Shown: positions 23,141-38,000 of the stretch, piece after piece
Layout of the letters: the number at the start of each line of letters is the position of its first letter
How positions within the stretch are numbered: the stretch's first letter is position 1
Source: Anseranas semipalmata
Taxonomy: Eukaryota; Chordata; Aves; Anseriformes; Anseranatidae
Direction of reading: 5' to 3'
Assembly: GCA_013399115.1 (NCBI GenBank)
Contig: VXAA01005188.1
Location: 299,468 to 363,467 of the forward strand
DNA length: 64,000 nt
Translations under genes and position numbers: made by a program
The notes under the pieces: generated by a model
Told to the model about the DNA's origin: nothing
The model's database searches: none
The model's input: the letters and a program-made list of their open reading frames with translations, nothing else

Positions 23141-26100
23141 CTTGCCTATTCTTGTCTGCACCGAGTCCTAAGACATTTTAATTTTCTAAGGCAACTTTGG
23201 GTTTGTTTGGTTTTTTATTTTTTTAAATCAGGATGGACATGGCTATAATTGTTCATTTATTCTGGCATCATAGGGCATCACTTAAATTGAAGTGCTTGGT
23301 ATAATCCAAAGCTTCTTTGTGTGCCTGATCTGGCCTCCCGGACTTCAGTGACAGTTTAACTTATAGTAGTAGTGTGTGAAATATTCCTGCGATGTGGGAA
23401 TACAGGAAAAATTTCTAAAAATGATCTCTGAAGTCTGAGAAGACAAGTAAGCAGTTCTGCTGTGTTTTTACTGGGATAAAATTATTTACTTATTGTTTAC
23501 TGATTCTGGATGAGCTTTCTTTATGTGCTCTGTGAGTATACCAAAGTGATGAGAGGAGACTTTCAAAACCATGACATAACAAATGCTTTGGGCTTGGTCA
23601 CATCCTACTAGTCTAGGAAGATTCTCACAGAATACTAGTAGAGCTGATGACAAAACAAACAAACAAACAACAACAACAAAAGCCCCAAACTCCCCAAAAT
23701 AACTACTGTCATCACAGGCAAACACAGAAACTTTGAGAGTTTAGGATTAAACACAGAAGATATGCATGGGTAAAATTAATGAACAGAAGGCCTTAAAGTA
23801 GGAGTTGTAAAACTGCGAGCAAGCAAACAGAATTTACCTTTCTGCATGTATAAGGGCCCCAGTTTATGATGCATCTTGGCTGTTGCTCCACTGGCTGTTG
23901 ATGTTACCAGGCCTAGCTGCACCTTTCGGGCAGAGGATGAAGCCATGCTCTGATGCAGGCTGCAGAACAAGTTACCTGTTTGCTTTCTTCTGCAATTTAC
24001 AGCCTGTCTTACCAACACAAACTGAAAGCTGTGGCAATTTAAACTAAATGATTACATTATTAGGTTAATGAGTAAAAGCTCTTTTTTGCTGGCTCTACCA
24101 TGGAAGCCATAACAGAACAAGTAGGCCTGATGACCACTCCTGAATTGGAGATAATGAATCAAAACCTTTTGGATGCTTTTGAAATTAAGCTTGAAATACA
24201 GAAAATCTGTGTGTAACTTCTAGTTCTGCTCTCTTCATGACCTTGGCCAAGGAAGATCACAATCAAACATGTGGTTCCTTATTACCCCTATTCATTTAGT
24301 AAACTGTGTAGGCTCTAAGTTCTTCTGAGCAAGGAGGATGTTAAGCTGTCAGTTTTGTACAGTGAGACCTTGGCTTTATCTGGAGCTACTTAATGTTACT
24401 GTAATCGAAATCAGCAATACTAAATGATTGATTCAGGATCATTTAAATTCATTGTCAATATGTTTGGTAGTATACTCCTAATGTGATTTTTGTCTTCACC
24501 ATACAGTAGCATAGCACTTTTCCTTTAAGTCTTTAATGACCTGTTTCTAGCCTAAGCCTTTGATGATCCATCTGTGATCAGCTATAGTCCACATATGAAC
24601 CTCACAAATAAGAAATACTCCCAAGTCACTGAAACTCCTAAAAATATGCTCTGTAATGTTTAAGACTTTCAACTTATTTAATGTTGAGCTGAACGTGCGA
24701 GCTCTGCAATGATCTCCAAGAATGGGGGTGTCTCCCTCAAATACTGCAGTCGCGTAAAGTTTGCACCTCGATGCTTCCAGAAACTTAACTGTCATTTGTG
24801 CGTATCAGTCTTGTTCTCTAACTGACGCACTGTGGATCTCACGTTTAATAAAAATAGGGGAGATAAGGAATGGAAATACATGCAGAGCATCTTGCAGCTA
24901 AGTGGTCACATATGAAATTAAATCAGTTCTATTTGTTGGCTAGAACACTGGAAAAGAGATTTTCCTGAAAGCAGCACTGAAAATCACTTGCATCACTGCT
25001 ATTCACTCTAGGTAAGCAAAAATCAGTACAGCTTTGGCTAGAGGTGGAATTTGTTAGATACACGTTCAAATAAAACATGAAATGCACTTCACACATGACA
25101 GTGTTGGGGCATCATAGGCACCATAATAAAATTAAAGGCAATAAGAGATGTTTCTCTTGTGTCCCACAGTCTTTAATTTATGCCCCAAACATGCAAGAGA
25201 ATTGATCAAATGAGAAAGACTCTTCTACAACAGAGCAATCTAGAATACTGCCCTCAATTTCCAGCACATTTACAAATTGTTGAACTAGCTATTACTACAA
25301 ATGACTCATCAAGATTAAAAAAGATAATTTAGTCAGAGCTGTTGTCAAGTCACTATATAATGTTATTTTTTGTATTTGCTGTGATAAGCATTAAAATTTG
25401 CACACTCCCTGATAAATCATTGTTCAGCAATGTCTAGAGGGTCCAGTAAATGGTTTGAAATTGCCACAGTGTAATAAATGGTTATTTGATAATGAATGAA
25501 ATTGTTTGAAAATACTGTTAAAATGTCAAGTTTTAACATACAGAACATTACTCAAAAGGAGTGCAAACATGGAAACCATAGTGACACAATAAATATACTG
25601 CAACAAATGCATTTATTTGTACAGGGCAAATAGTAGGTGCTGTATGCAAGCCAGTATAAATTGATATATGAAGTTAATTTCAATCTGTAAAAGTAATTGC
25701 ATTGGTTTAACTTATTTAACTCTCCTTACAATACTATTTATAGCAGAGCAAAAAAGTAAAGAAATAAATGATGATAAATAGATAAAATACATAGGAAATG
25801 GGAATTGTTTTCCAGTTTAATTATGCTGTCACATAAAATTATCACAGAAATACACTATGCTGACAGGAAGAATACATTAAAACTCCATTATGCAGTACTA
25901 GAGTTGGCTAGCTTTTGTTGCTATTTATTCCATAAATAGCTTTTCATCTTTTCAACTATCATGAAAAGTTAAACTGTGTAAAAAAACATAGTGGTGTAAA
26001 AAGGACAATATGGGCTGTGCCAGTTGATGGTTAGCCTGTAGCACAAAGCTGGGAAGCAAGAATATGGTACCTCTCTCTTCAAGAACAAACCTGACTGCAT

Positions 26101-29100
26101 AATAAAATTAGAAGGAAAAAAATACCTACTCAGAATAAATAATTTTCATTCTTATTTCTTCTTCTCAGACACAACTCTAACTGCAGAGTTTTTGCATGGC
26201 TGTAGTTTCTATATAACATGCTCACATACTCTGGTGAGGGGACACTTACAATTACACTAAGAACACCAAGGACCAACAAGCAGGCAAAACATAATAAAAG
26301 AGTGTTTGTTTTTTTCCAAGCTAGATTTTTTTATTTGTTTGTTTCAAACTGATGTTCATCTGATTACTTATTTTCACGATGAACAGTATTAATGTGTGTG
26401 GTATTTTCTATCCTTTCCATGTCTTGGGCTGAACGCAGAATGACAACCTCACTAGAGGCAGAAAGGTGCATGTATTTCTCTGAGGGGGACTTAATTTTTG
26501 TTATCTATTTTTGTTTTCAAGACGAACCTTTTTTTGCTTGAAAATGGGTATCTGTTCAGATCATATATAAATGCTACTGTAATGCTACTGTTAGTGCTCA
26601 TAATACGGCTGCATTATTTTGGCCTCTCAGCTATCTCATAGATCTTGTTATCTTTTTTAATTTGCAACTTCCAAAGCTGTGTGGTTAAGTAGGAGTTGGT
26701 GCTTTCATTAATTTAAAAAACTTTAAATATTACTCTTGAGGGTTCCAATAAAATCTGGAAAATGTGATTCTTCAGAGACTCCAAATTCAGAGGCATATAG
26801 ACTTCATTAATTTTTTAAATATTATTTTTAAACCTACTTTATAAATCTTTAGCATCTGATTGATGAGATTTGATCAATGATAAGTAATAGTCTGAGTAGA
26901 AAGGAAATACCTAGAATATGAAATACCTGCCAAGAGACTCCTGTTGGCAATTGAAACCCCAAATAAGGCAGCTTCCTATGTAAGATGAGAGTTAGGTTAT
27001 CAAAGATATTCCTAGTAATTGTCATACTTGTACAAAAGAGATGAATGGACTTGTTCCAAAACTTTATTCCGGCTCTCTAAAATTATGCGTATGCTGTAAC
27101 AATGATTTTTTTTAAAGCTGTCTATTGCTCGAAGAAGGCCTATAACTAAAGTAAGCTATTATTAGACTTTGGAAGGGATCATTTATTACGCTCCAAAATG
27201 GCCTGTTATTTACAGTTCTTATTTAAAAAATTGAACGTGGAATGCATTCAAGTTTCAGCAAAGTTTTAATACTGTTAACGTGCCTTCTGACAGTGAAAGC
27301 AGATGATATTTTGGCTCACAAGCATGATTTATAAGCTTTATACTACATGAGCATTTCAAAAGGACAAAAATCAAAAGCACTATCTGAATGTCTATGCAAA
27401 TCAGAGACAAGCACCTTAATTCTTTTCCTCTTGTTATTTTCTGATCTTAAGCCACAGTACCTTAGGTGACACATGTACAGTTAAGTTTTGTCTTTTTTTT
27501 TTTTTTTTTTTAGGGGGCTTCTGATTTTAACAGTCCTAAGCTTAGATATGCAACTAAGACACATGAAGTCCAAATTCTAGATATATAGAGCATCTAACCT
27601 ATTCTGAAAGATAGTGCTCATCTTCACTAGTCCCAGAAATCCATCTCAAAGTACTTTCAGGACTGGAGATGCAAAACACAACAGTCATAACTATCTCATT
27701 AAAGGTACTGAGAATCAGCTGATGTAATTGTTGGAGTTCAGACACTGTCATTAAGAAGACGTAAAGAGATATGTAAAATAAATACAGATACTTTATTTTA
27801 GTTCTTGCCCTTTATAAATTTTGTCACTACAATAATTTTTGCTTAGGAAGCTGGGATCAAATAAATTCAAAGTGAAACTTTACCAGAATCAAATCTCATC
27901 TATTTTCAGCCAGAAATATGAACTTATCTTCAACTGCTTTAAGCTGGACGTTTTCTTTGACATTTGCATGTTCATATTGTAAACATTTTATGGAACAGTA
28001 AAGGTAGTGTCAAAAAAAAAAAGTGTGAAAGGACAATCCAGAATTGAGCAATATGTCTTCATCCTATTAGTTGAAGTCATTTAAAACCTTTGAAAATTTA
28101 TTCTCATGTGAAAGAGGGAAGAAATTCAGAAACTTTGCATCAATGTTTTCAAGCTTAAGACGGATGGACACCTTCACATTTCCTTTTGTAGTGAAGTGCT
28201 TTTCAAGCTAGTAATTAATAATAATTAGCATCAGAAGTATCACAGTACCAAACAAGTAAAAACATTTGTTACAAACCCACATGCACACCAGGCAGAGAAC
28301 TAATTACGTCCATGAGATTGAGTTATTACTATCACTATTTTGCTTCATACAGGACAAGGTTTATCTTCAAAACTCTGCAGAAATACTCTACAGTAAAATC
28401 ATAAATTCAGAGTCTTCCTGTAGGCTCATTCGTACTTCCTTCCTACTTAATTATGGCTTCTTGGGCTCCAGTCTGTTCTCAGTGAAGTCAATAGAAACAA
28501 CAGGAGCAGAATTCGGGCCCTTTGGTCACAGATGAGATTCTAAAATTCACTAACTTCTAAGAATAAACAGAGTTGAGGTTTCACTTGAAATTCCAGTAGT
28601 GGCAGTTTTGTGTCTCTTCAACTGAGCAAGTGTCTTGGCATAACAGAAATAGTGCTTCTCTTTGTAAATATTTTCTAAGATCTGCATTTTTCACCCTTGT
28701 GTAGCATGCTTCTTTTCGTCATACTTTATATGTTCATAGCTCCAGCAAGAGCATGGAGACCCTCTTATCTCTGAACATCCTCCTCAAAACACAAAGAACT
28801 AAACAGAGGTAGAAATCTATTTACCTTGCTACTTTTTTTCTACTTTGTAGAAAATTAAAGTATTTATTTACAGAATCAAGAATTCTTTAGAAGTAAGGAA
28901 AGGCACTATGAGCATTGGTTTGTTGTGGTGGTGTTTTTGTTGTTGTCGTTGTTGTTTTGTTTTTTAAATTAGGACATTTTTAGGACAAGTGTCACTATAA
29001 CCAAAGAAAATGTTATCTTGTTATCTTCAGAAGTCAGATACAGAATGCAGTCTCTAAAACTGAGGAAGGTTGTTCCTAAAACAATCCCTCTGCACTATCA

Positions 29101-29267
29101 TTGAAGCAGAGTATGGAATTCCTGTGTAATTTTTGAAACACCTACCAGAAGTTGTACTCAGATCTCCAGGTTTGTCTGTCCTGGACTTGAAGTTTTTACC
29201 AAACCTGGGAGAAAGCAAAAAAGCCAAGTGAGTTAGAATGTCTGTAAGTCACTGTGTTGCAGAACTT

Positions 29268-29325
29268 ACATATATATGTGTGTGTATATATACATACATA
29301 TACATATATATTTTATATATATGTA
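29268..29325 (+). repeat. Compound TA/TG/TACA microsatellite
   Basis: Alternating TA, TG and CATA units over about 58 bases. It can fold on itself because it is near-palindromic. Confidence 0.9.
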
Positions 29326-30489
29326 TTTTGCTGTGAAGTCTGTACAGGTTATGTCAATTGTGCTATAGCTGAGCATTGTCTGTGAAGTCTGTGGCTTCCT
29401 TTTGCCACAGGCTGGCAAGGCACATCATGCCTATAATACTGTCCTCTGCGTTCTCAGCTGTGCATTGATTAAGATACAGATGAGCCATATGCTAGTGAAC
29501 TAAGCTGTTAAATAGGTTTTGGGGGAAGTTCAGCTGCAAAGAAGCTGGAATTCTTACAAATGCCAGCTCAGATTTTCCTTTGAACTGCATTAGCCATAAA
29601 TATGGATTATTCCTGTAGGTCCTGTATATGGAGAATTCAATCTGCTTTAAAGGTTCAGCAGCAAAATATAAACATAATTATTTCCCAACCAGATAAATGA
29701 GTCACTTTAGTAGAGACATCTTGATCATGTGACTTAGTCTAAGTGCAGAAAAAATTAAATATTTCCATCCCTGTCTGCATGAAACTTTTACCATTATATA
29801 AATATATACATAGACATACATTTACATAATATACACATAACAAAAGCTTGCAAATTTTGACAGCTTCACTAGGTCATTTGTTTGAATACAAAAGCAGCAA
29901 ACAGGTTCGTAAATGAAAGGATAATCCAGTTTCATCGCTAAAATTAAATGTGAATTTACTGTTTCCTGCCATTTGTCAATACCTGCTATCTGAAAACATT
30001 AATTTATGAATTTTATTGAGCAGGTGAACTCAGTGCTTAATAAGAACTAGCAATTGGCACTAGCAATTAGTGTATGTAAATCAACCATGACAGAAGTATC
30101 TCAATTGCTGTTCTGCATAGAGGAATAGTTAATTTGTAGGAATATATGTTTCCAGCCCATCTGATTTGAAAAAGTCACGTTTTCCACTGCTGAAAATCTC
30201 AATACCTATAATATTTGTTGTTCATTTTATGATTATTCTTAATGCCCTTGCAAACACATGTAATAAAATGCTAACAAACCATCAGCCATTACTTAATTAT
30301 GTTTGTCTAGACAGATAAAGTTGGGGCAGGGGGAGCCCGTGGAAAAAATATTGTTTCCCATTTGGCAAACAAAGATGAAATTTACAGCTTAATTATTCCT
30401 TGTAGTGCTGTAGACAGATTTTCCTGTTAATCATACTCAGGTCCAGAGCTGATTTAAAAAAAAAAAGAAGAAGAAGAAAAGAGTTGTGG

Positions 30490-30522
30490 GTTTATTTATT
30501 TATTTATTTATTTATTTATTTT
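30490..30522 (+). repeat. (TTTA)n microsatellite
   Basis: About eight tandem TTTA units. Confidence 0.95.
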
Positions 30523-33500
30523 GTAGTGAGGTTTACAATTGTCTTGACTCCCAATTAAATCAACTTCCCCTCCAGTAGGGGAGTTACTAATGGGATTTAA
30601 ATGTTTGTGAGGCTTCATTGGGAACTACACAGGGAGCTCTTCTGACAGTGATGAAACACCTTCCAGGAGGCAAGACAAATATCTCAGAAAATAATGTTAT
30701 AGTTGCCTTCAGAAACTGCCTATGGAAAATAACAGAATAATTCATCTTAATTAATAAAAATACCTCAATGTTTCAGCAACCAAGTACAAGGAAAACAGAG
30801 GTCAGTTCCAGAAATCTTTATTCATGAGAGTATCCCACTAAATTCCAAAAGATCACCTGCACACACAGTGATGCCCGTGTGATGAAAGATTGCATGTTAT
30901 CTCTAGAAGTGTTTTTCAATACTAGGTGAGATCTTCTTAGTTTGAAAGTTTTAAATAGTGTTTTCTCAAAGCCAAATGTGCCAATCACCACAGGATCCCA
31001 TAATATAAGGGCACTAGACATAAAAAGTAAAATCGTAAATTGCATTTTGAAACATGCTGTACTTGTAGTCTCTTGCATTGCAAAGATAGCCTAGGAAGCA
31101 CTTATTGTGAAGAATCATCAATCAGTCGCTTATCATACTGTATTCTTCAGCAGTAACTGGGCAAGAGTATGCATTGCAGCGAATATTTGATATTAAAACC
31201 AGTCCCATTACACCTGTACAGAAAATACCTCCTTTTAATGCTAAAGCTAACCATCTTCATAGTCATAAGATAACTTTGTACATCAGTTAGTTGCAGTTGA
31301 AATGGACAGGTGGAAAAAAAAAATGCTTAGCATAACTGTCCTGGCTCTAGCCAGGTCTGATTTCTTAACTTCTATGTTAATTAGCTAACAAAATGCTTTC
31401 TGCTAAGTATTTAGAAATATTACAAAGTTCCAAGTTACAACGTTCCATTACTCCCAATGTGCCTTCCAAACCTGTGACTAAGCCTGCCTTTGTTGTGTGA
31501 ATGTAAAAAAAACTGACATTTAAAGGGTGTCTGAATTCTCGATATTTATTACTGAATGTTTTCCTATTTTTTCCCTGATATTTTCATATTTTTTCTCGAT
31601 ATTGAAATAAGTTGTAGAGAGCAGGTTTTTAGTGTCAGTAAGAAAAAAATAAGAAAAAGAGAGTTTGACTTACAAGGATTGAAAATCTGGTCAGTGAAGA
31701 TATGATGCAAGTAGATAAAGCTTAATCCCCAAACCCCATACACAGATATTGCTAATATCTCATTTATCAGCCTCAGTAAAATGCTGAATTATCATTTTTG
31801 CATAGACTTGAACCTGTACTCTCAGATCATTTAGATAAACTTAGAAATTTACTACTCGATTACTTGCCTTCCATTTTCTGGACATCAGCGTAGTTCTTAG
31901 GCAGCCTGTTGTGAAACATTAAACAATTACTTGTGTTAGTAGCTCTTGAAAACATCTTTGTGTTGGAACAGAGTCTACTTTAGGAAAAATAGCTGGAAAA
32001 GTGTTGCTTTCTTCTTTAAAATCATCTGCAAGAAACAACGCAAATCATTATTTCAGTGATTTTCTACAGATCATTATGTTGCAAAGAAGAAGAATCTATA
32101 GCAGCAAGAAGTAATAAATACTGAACAGTCACACCAATGTAATTACAGAAAAGGGTGTGACTTGTTTTTTCTGATGTTATCATGCCAGCAAAAATCTTGG
32201 CATACATGAAGGTACAGCACTTTTAGCACAGTAAGCACAGTACCTTTTAAGGTACTTTTAAAGTACTTAAAAAGGCTTGTTTTTTCTTTATGGGAATAAG
32301 CTGTATTGGTGTAAAAAATTTCATACAGATCCACAGCCACATGAAGGGATTTTTTTTTAATTCTTTCCATTAATTCATTTTTTTTAAGCTAGAGACATGC
32401 CTTAAATAAGGACTTTTTTTTTAATATCAAAATTGTTCTAATTAGTTTTCATTAAATAAATAGAAAAAAATAGGTAAACAAGTTTTTAAATCTGAAAAGT
32501 GAGTTTTGACGGTGACTGCTTATAATACTGGATGATAACATACAGGTAATTATGAAAGGGTAAAAAAAATAAAGGTAAGGAAACATTGACATAATGAATG
32601 CCTTGTATGGACTTAAAGCTTTTAAGACTCAATACAGCGTACACTAGTGTAAAACACAGAAGCAATTTCATAGTCTTACAAGCATTGCTAGGAGAAAACC
32701 AACCTTCAGCAAGACAAAAAAAATATCAAAGTCATTACTGATCATATGTTCCCTTCAGACAAAAGCCTTTCCACACACTGATCAAGTATTAAACAGAAGA
32801 ACAGTCAGAATTGGCTGGTAGTAAACTGAAATATGTAGTATGCTTGAAATAGAAAATTCAGATACCTATAATTTAATACTTTTTAAACCTGACCAGGAGG
32901 GAAAGAGGTGGAAAACCCAGCAGTGCCTGACAACCTGTTCAAAAATAGTTTAAAATGTTTCTCATTCTCAAATGAAAGGAATTCAATATATTGTATGAGG
33001 AAAGTACAAACCTTTAATATGTTAATTTTAAAGCTGAATCTTTGTTCCCCACAAAGGGAAGTGTGTGCCGATATAGCCAACCTTATTTAAGTCATAAGAA
33101 TGATAATTAGGGTCGCTCTTCTGGAAAGCCCTTAATCACATGCTTACAGAAGTCAAATACCTTCAAATACCTGCCTAAGTGTTTTCCTGAAATGGGCCTT
33201 ACTAGGTGAAAGTTAACATATGATGATCATATGGAAAGCATCTGAATAATTTCATGCTATTTGTAGTCCAGACAAGACAAAACTCTCAGTTCTTGCTTGA
33301 TTTTCACATGTAAAGAGTCCATTTAACTATGGGTTTCCTGGTAACAGGTGGAATTTTTTTCACCTGATGACATTTGCATAAAAAAGCTTATGAGACATCA
33401 TTCACTACATGTGAAGTCTTAGAAAACCTGTTTAAAAGCGCTATACAAACCCAGAGTTTTAGAACATCTTTGAGTGGAAATTAATTATTGGAAAAGAAAA

Positions 33501-35000
33501 CGAAAAATCGTCTTGTAGAGAATGCAGAATAGTTGATACCATCTAACCTAAAAAAAAAAAAAAGCTTTTTCAACATTTCAGAGTCTCATACAGATTCTCC
33601 TGGCAGGTTTAAAAGGTAAAGTCTGTTATGTTTATATTGATGATATGATCATTTTTGTTTGGGACCTGGATCAGCACTTAACAAATATAATAGCTATAGA
33701 ATGCTGTAGAAAATATAGATGTATAAAATGCTATACAATATAGATTAAATAATCTGCAACATATTTTGTCAAAAAGAAATTGGCTGTAGACCAACTAAGT
33801 TGTTTTTGTTTACATGTTACCCATGTCCTGAAATATGAAGCAAATCCAGTGTTGGTTTTATAAATTGGTACCATGCATATATTGTAGTTGTCCTCCTTTG
33901 AAGAGCCTCTTAATAGTGGGGGGTGGGGGTGGACATCAGATAGATGAGCATAAAACATTTCTAAAAACCCTTTAAAACAATTCAATTAATAATCTTGTGA
34001 ATAAGGCCTGCTTGTTAAATACCTCCTCGTGTAAATGCTACCTACCTAAAGACAAATTTCTCAGGCTTGAGAGAATTTTGTTTCAATATCCTGGTATCTA
34101 CGAGAAAACATTTGTTCCCCCTGCTGATCTGATAACTCTACAGTTTACAGTAGTACCATAAGGAAAATTCATCAAGAAACTTCTCAAAGGTGATCATGCA
34201 TTTATAGACTCAAACCACTGTTTTATAAAATTACTGTATTCACTGGTAAATCAAAAACCCAAGCAAACAAAGGAGTTTCCTTTAATAAAAATAACAGAGC
34301 CCATAGTTACAGAATTATTTTGGGTCTTCCCAAACTGCTCAGTATTAGCCTGACTTCTGTCCTAATGAAGTCAATAGCTGGCTCAAGGGAGCGAAAGGCG
34401 CTAGGCTAGGTGCTACTACCCAGTTTAGAGCTGTCTGTCCAAAGTTTTCAGAAAGGGCATTATTCCATTAGGAAATGCCAGCTTATTGAAACCGTACTGT
34501 TAGATGTGGGCCAGCTAGACCTACCAGAAAGCAACTACAAACCCAAATCCTCCAGCTGGCTATTTCAAATGCCAGCGGTCCAGTTGCTGATGCTGAGGTG
34601 CAGCCAGGATGTGAGGATACCAGATGAGGGTTCATGAATACTGAGCCCACAGAATTTAAAGGTATGAAGCACAGATACGCTCCACCAATTCAGTTAGATC
34701 TCAACGGAGATTTAAAAGAAGGACACCAGCCAGGAGTAATAGATAATAAGCTCCCTGATATTATCTGCAGCCACCTGATGGTCTCTCTTCTGACCCATAG
34801 GTCAAGACTGGCATCAAGTTTCTATTCAGATCGGCATGCTCACCAGAATCCAAGCTACTGAACAAGGTAAATGTTTGATGTTCTGGATCTGACAGTAGGG
34901 TGCATGTTTTTATTAGGGTTTAGAATAAGACTATCCATGTAGACCCAGAGGTTAATCAAGTCCTGGGAACAAAAAACAAACCACAACAACAAAAAACATA

Positions 35001-35016
35001 ACACACACACACACAC
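35001..35016 (+). repeat. (AC)8 microsatellite
   Basis: Eight perfect AC units after an A-rich stretch. Confidence 0.95.
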
Positions 35017-38000
35017 GATCCCATGAGGAATGGAGACTGCTAATAGCAGCAGCGTAGGCCATTGGTTCTCTTCTTTTCTCCTACCAGCAGTCAAGTCAGA
35101 TAACAGATGCATGATGTGTTACAAACATGTTACAGAAATAGAACAAATCGAACTCCAACTATCATAGCAAACAAAACCAAAAGAACATTTTCTTTGCTGA
35201 CCACTGTCCCTATTGGAATCCCTCTAAGAAAAGGGCAGGCTAAAGTCCTCCCTGAACTGGGAACCGTGGCACCAAGGAACCAATGATTCCTGGAAGCAAT
35301 TAATAACCACCCTTCCACATCCCCAGACCACGGATAAATAACACAGATTTAGAATGAGGAAGTGGAAAGAAAACTGAGCAGTGGATGTAAGGGCTTCCAA
35401 ATTTTGTCCTCAGTAAGACATGAAATTAGGAATGAATGGAGAGACACGGGTATCAAGATCACTTTTAGTGTAGCTGTTTTTAAACAGGTATGATATAAGA
35501 TGTAGGGACTATAGTATGTGTTTCAGGGGGCAACAGGAGTCAGACTAACTCAAGTTATTTAGTGTGTTCAATTTGTATGCTAATACCAATTGGAATACCT
35601 ATTTCAGAGCCATATTGCCAGTTATCAAAAGAACTAATTTGTAAATAATATAGACATGAAATCAAAACATTATACACAGACTTGAAACACATTTTTAATA
35701 AAAATTTCGTTAGGGAAGAAATATGTGTTCTGAATTAATTTTCTCCCACCTCTCCCCTTGCCTCAAAGGTCAAAATTTCCAATGGATAAAAATTGCAAAA
35801 CTGGTAAGTGGTACTAATATGAATGTTTGGAAAAAATGTCATCTCTCCTTTATCAGTTGTGAGAACAATGACATAGCATATATCGAAGCTTAATGTCCAT
35901 TTTATGTATCTGTATCTACAAATTGAATCAAAAAAAATTCTTTGGACTTTTATCTTTCTAATTTTTTATCTTTATAAAAATATTACCTTTCAAGCATGAT
36001 TAATAAAATGGGAAACTTCTTTCTTAAAGGTATAGGGAACAAACAACCTTTCTTCATTTTTCAGTAGTGCTACATGTGATAAAATACAAGAAGGATGTTT
36101 CATGGGCCACAGGAAAACTATTTTTGCCTAAAATCTAGATATATTTCCTTTAAAAATTAACAAAAAAAAATAATATGATACAGAATCTTTTAGTAATCAT
36201 ATTATTTGGTATTTGAACCTGATCATTAGATGTATAGGAAAAACTGTTTTTAGAATAGACTATGTGCATTTTAAAACATTAGCTAGGTAATTGCAATAGC
36301 TTTTAATTAATGGCTATTTTCAAAGAAGTGACAAGGTAGTAAGAGGGAATTTAAGGAGCAGCAAATGCACCAAAAATTCACAAGCAGCAGATGTTCATCA
36401 ATACATGAATTGTTTGGTGTCTGCTACTAAACCACAGTGATAATTTCTTTAAATTTTTGGTCCACTGTTTTTTCTCTGTGGAAGTCAAGTGAACATGGGT
36501 CTTTGCAACATGCACTAATATTTCTTATGCTGCTTATTTTATAATCAAAGAATAGGATATTTTCATTTAAATTATGAGAAAATAGTGGATATTGGAAAGT
36601 GAGTGCTAACATTTATTTCAAGTATAATGGGATGTTCCTTATAGCAATTCACCTGATTTATCATGTAGCTAGATTTGTTAGTCCATTTAAGGCAGACCAA
36701 AGCTATTAGAATAAAACACTTCTATTTCAACCTATATGACATAACAGGAAGACAACAAAGAAAAAGCCAGGTTATTACTCTTCATGAAATCCTGTAGCCT
36801 GCTTTCATTTTACATAACCATTTTAGTGGAATAATAGTTATGCTTGAAGACACACTTAGCCATGTACATGTAAACTGATGCATCTTTCTATCAGGTCAGG
36901 ACCACTCAGTCATTGGGGGACTTCACAGTTATTGTCATCATCATTTCATCCTTTGTCAGTTGCTGAAAATTAGTAACATCTGAGGTATTTGTGGTAGGAA
37001 ATGTGGATAGGTTACTAGCAGAGTTGTTTGAAGCAATTACAAGGAATTCTGCCTTGTGTTTAGAAGGCAAATAATCCAAAAGATTTTTGTGCATGCAAGA
37101 TCTGAAGTTCTTACTTAATGGAATTTTAGGCCAAATTCAAATGGACCCCACTGGAAATACTTGTATATAGGCATAATGAAACTCAGAGCACAACACCCTC
37201 TACACCATCTGTACCATCTTCCTGGGGGCTTAGCAGGCAGCTTTCAAATATTAGAATGCATGAGATAGAATTCATATGAAAAGGCAACGCTATGAAAGCT
37301 ATTAAGCTTGTCTCAATCACAGAAAAAAATGTTCCTTTGGAAGATGATAATATGAAGCAAATTCTGCATCCCTTATTGTAGCAAATTCTCCAGTGAAATC
37401 AGTTGGACCATAGACTGCAGGCCAGGGCTCTCAGAGAAGCAATCCAGAATTTAAGTCATACAAAAACAAACATTTTAACACTTGTTTATGTGATTAAACA
37501 TTGTGACCAGTATATGTATGCATATAATCAGACATCCAGAACTATTATGAGGTCTAAATTCAACATCATATATAAACTGAAGTCACATCCACTTCCTAAA
37601 GTTCAGTCGGTTTTCAATGTACAAACAATGCTTGTGCTGTGCTTTCAATGGCAGGAAACTTGGGCTTACCTGGATCTCTGGTGTGGTTTTGGTTTTTCAT
37701 TGTCAAAGGACTGTTCATCAGAAGCACTCATCCAACTATATGTGCAGCAGAGCTTCTACCTGAAGGGATTCTGGCCAGCTAAGGTGATGAACATAGTTGC
37801 TTTCAGGGCCTCTGCTCAGCCACCTGTCCAACAGGATCTTTGTTAACACTAAAAGTAGTAAAATCAAGTGTTGGGTGATGCTGACACTAGGCTTCATAAA
37901 CAGCCTGAGGAAGTGTGTTATGGTATACCAGCCTTCAGCATCTGAAGTAATGGTCACACTTGTGGACTAAGCGAGTTATCCCTCCAGTTTAAGTTCCAGT

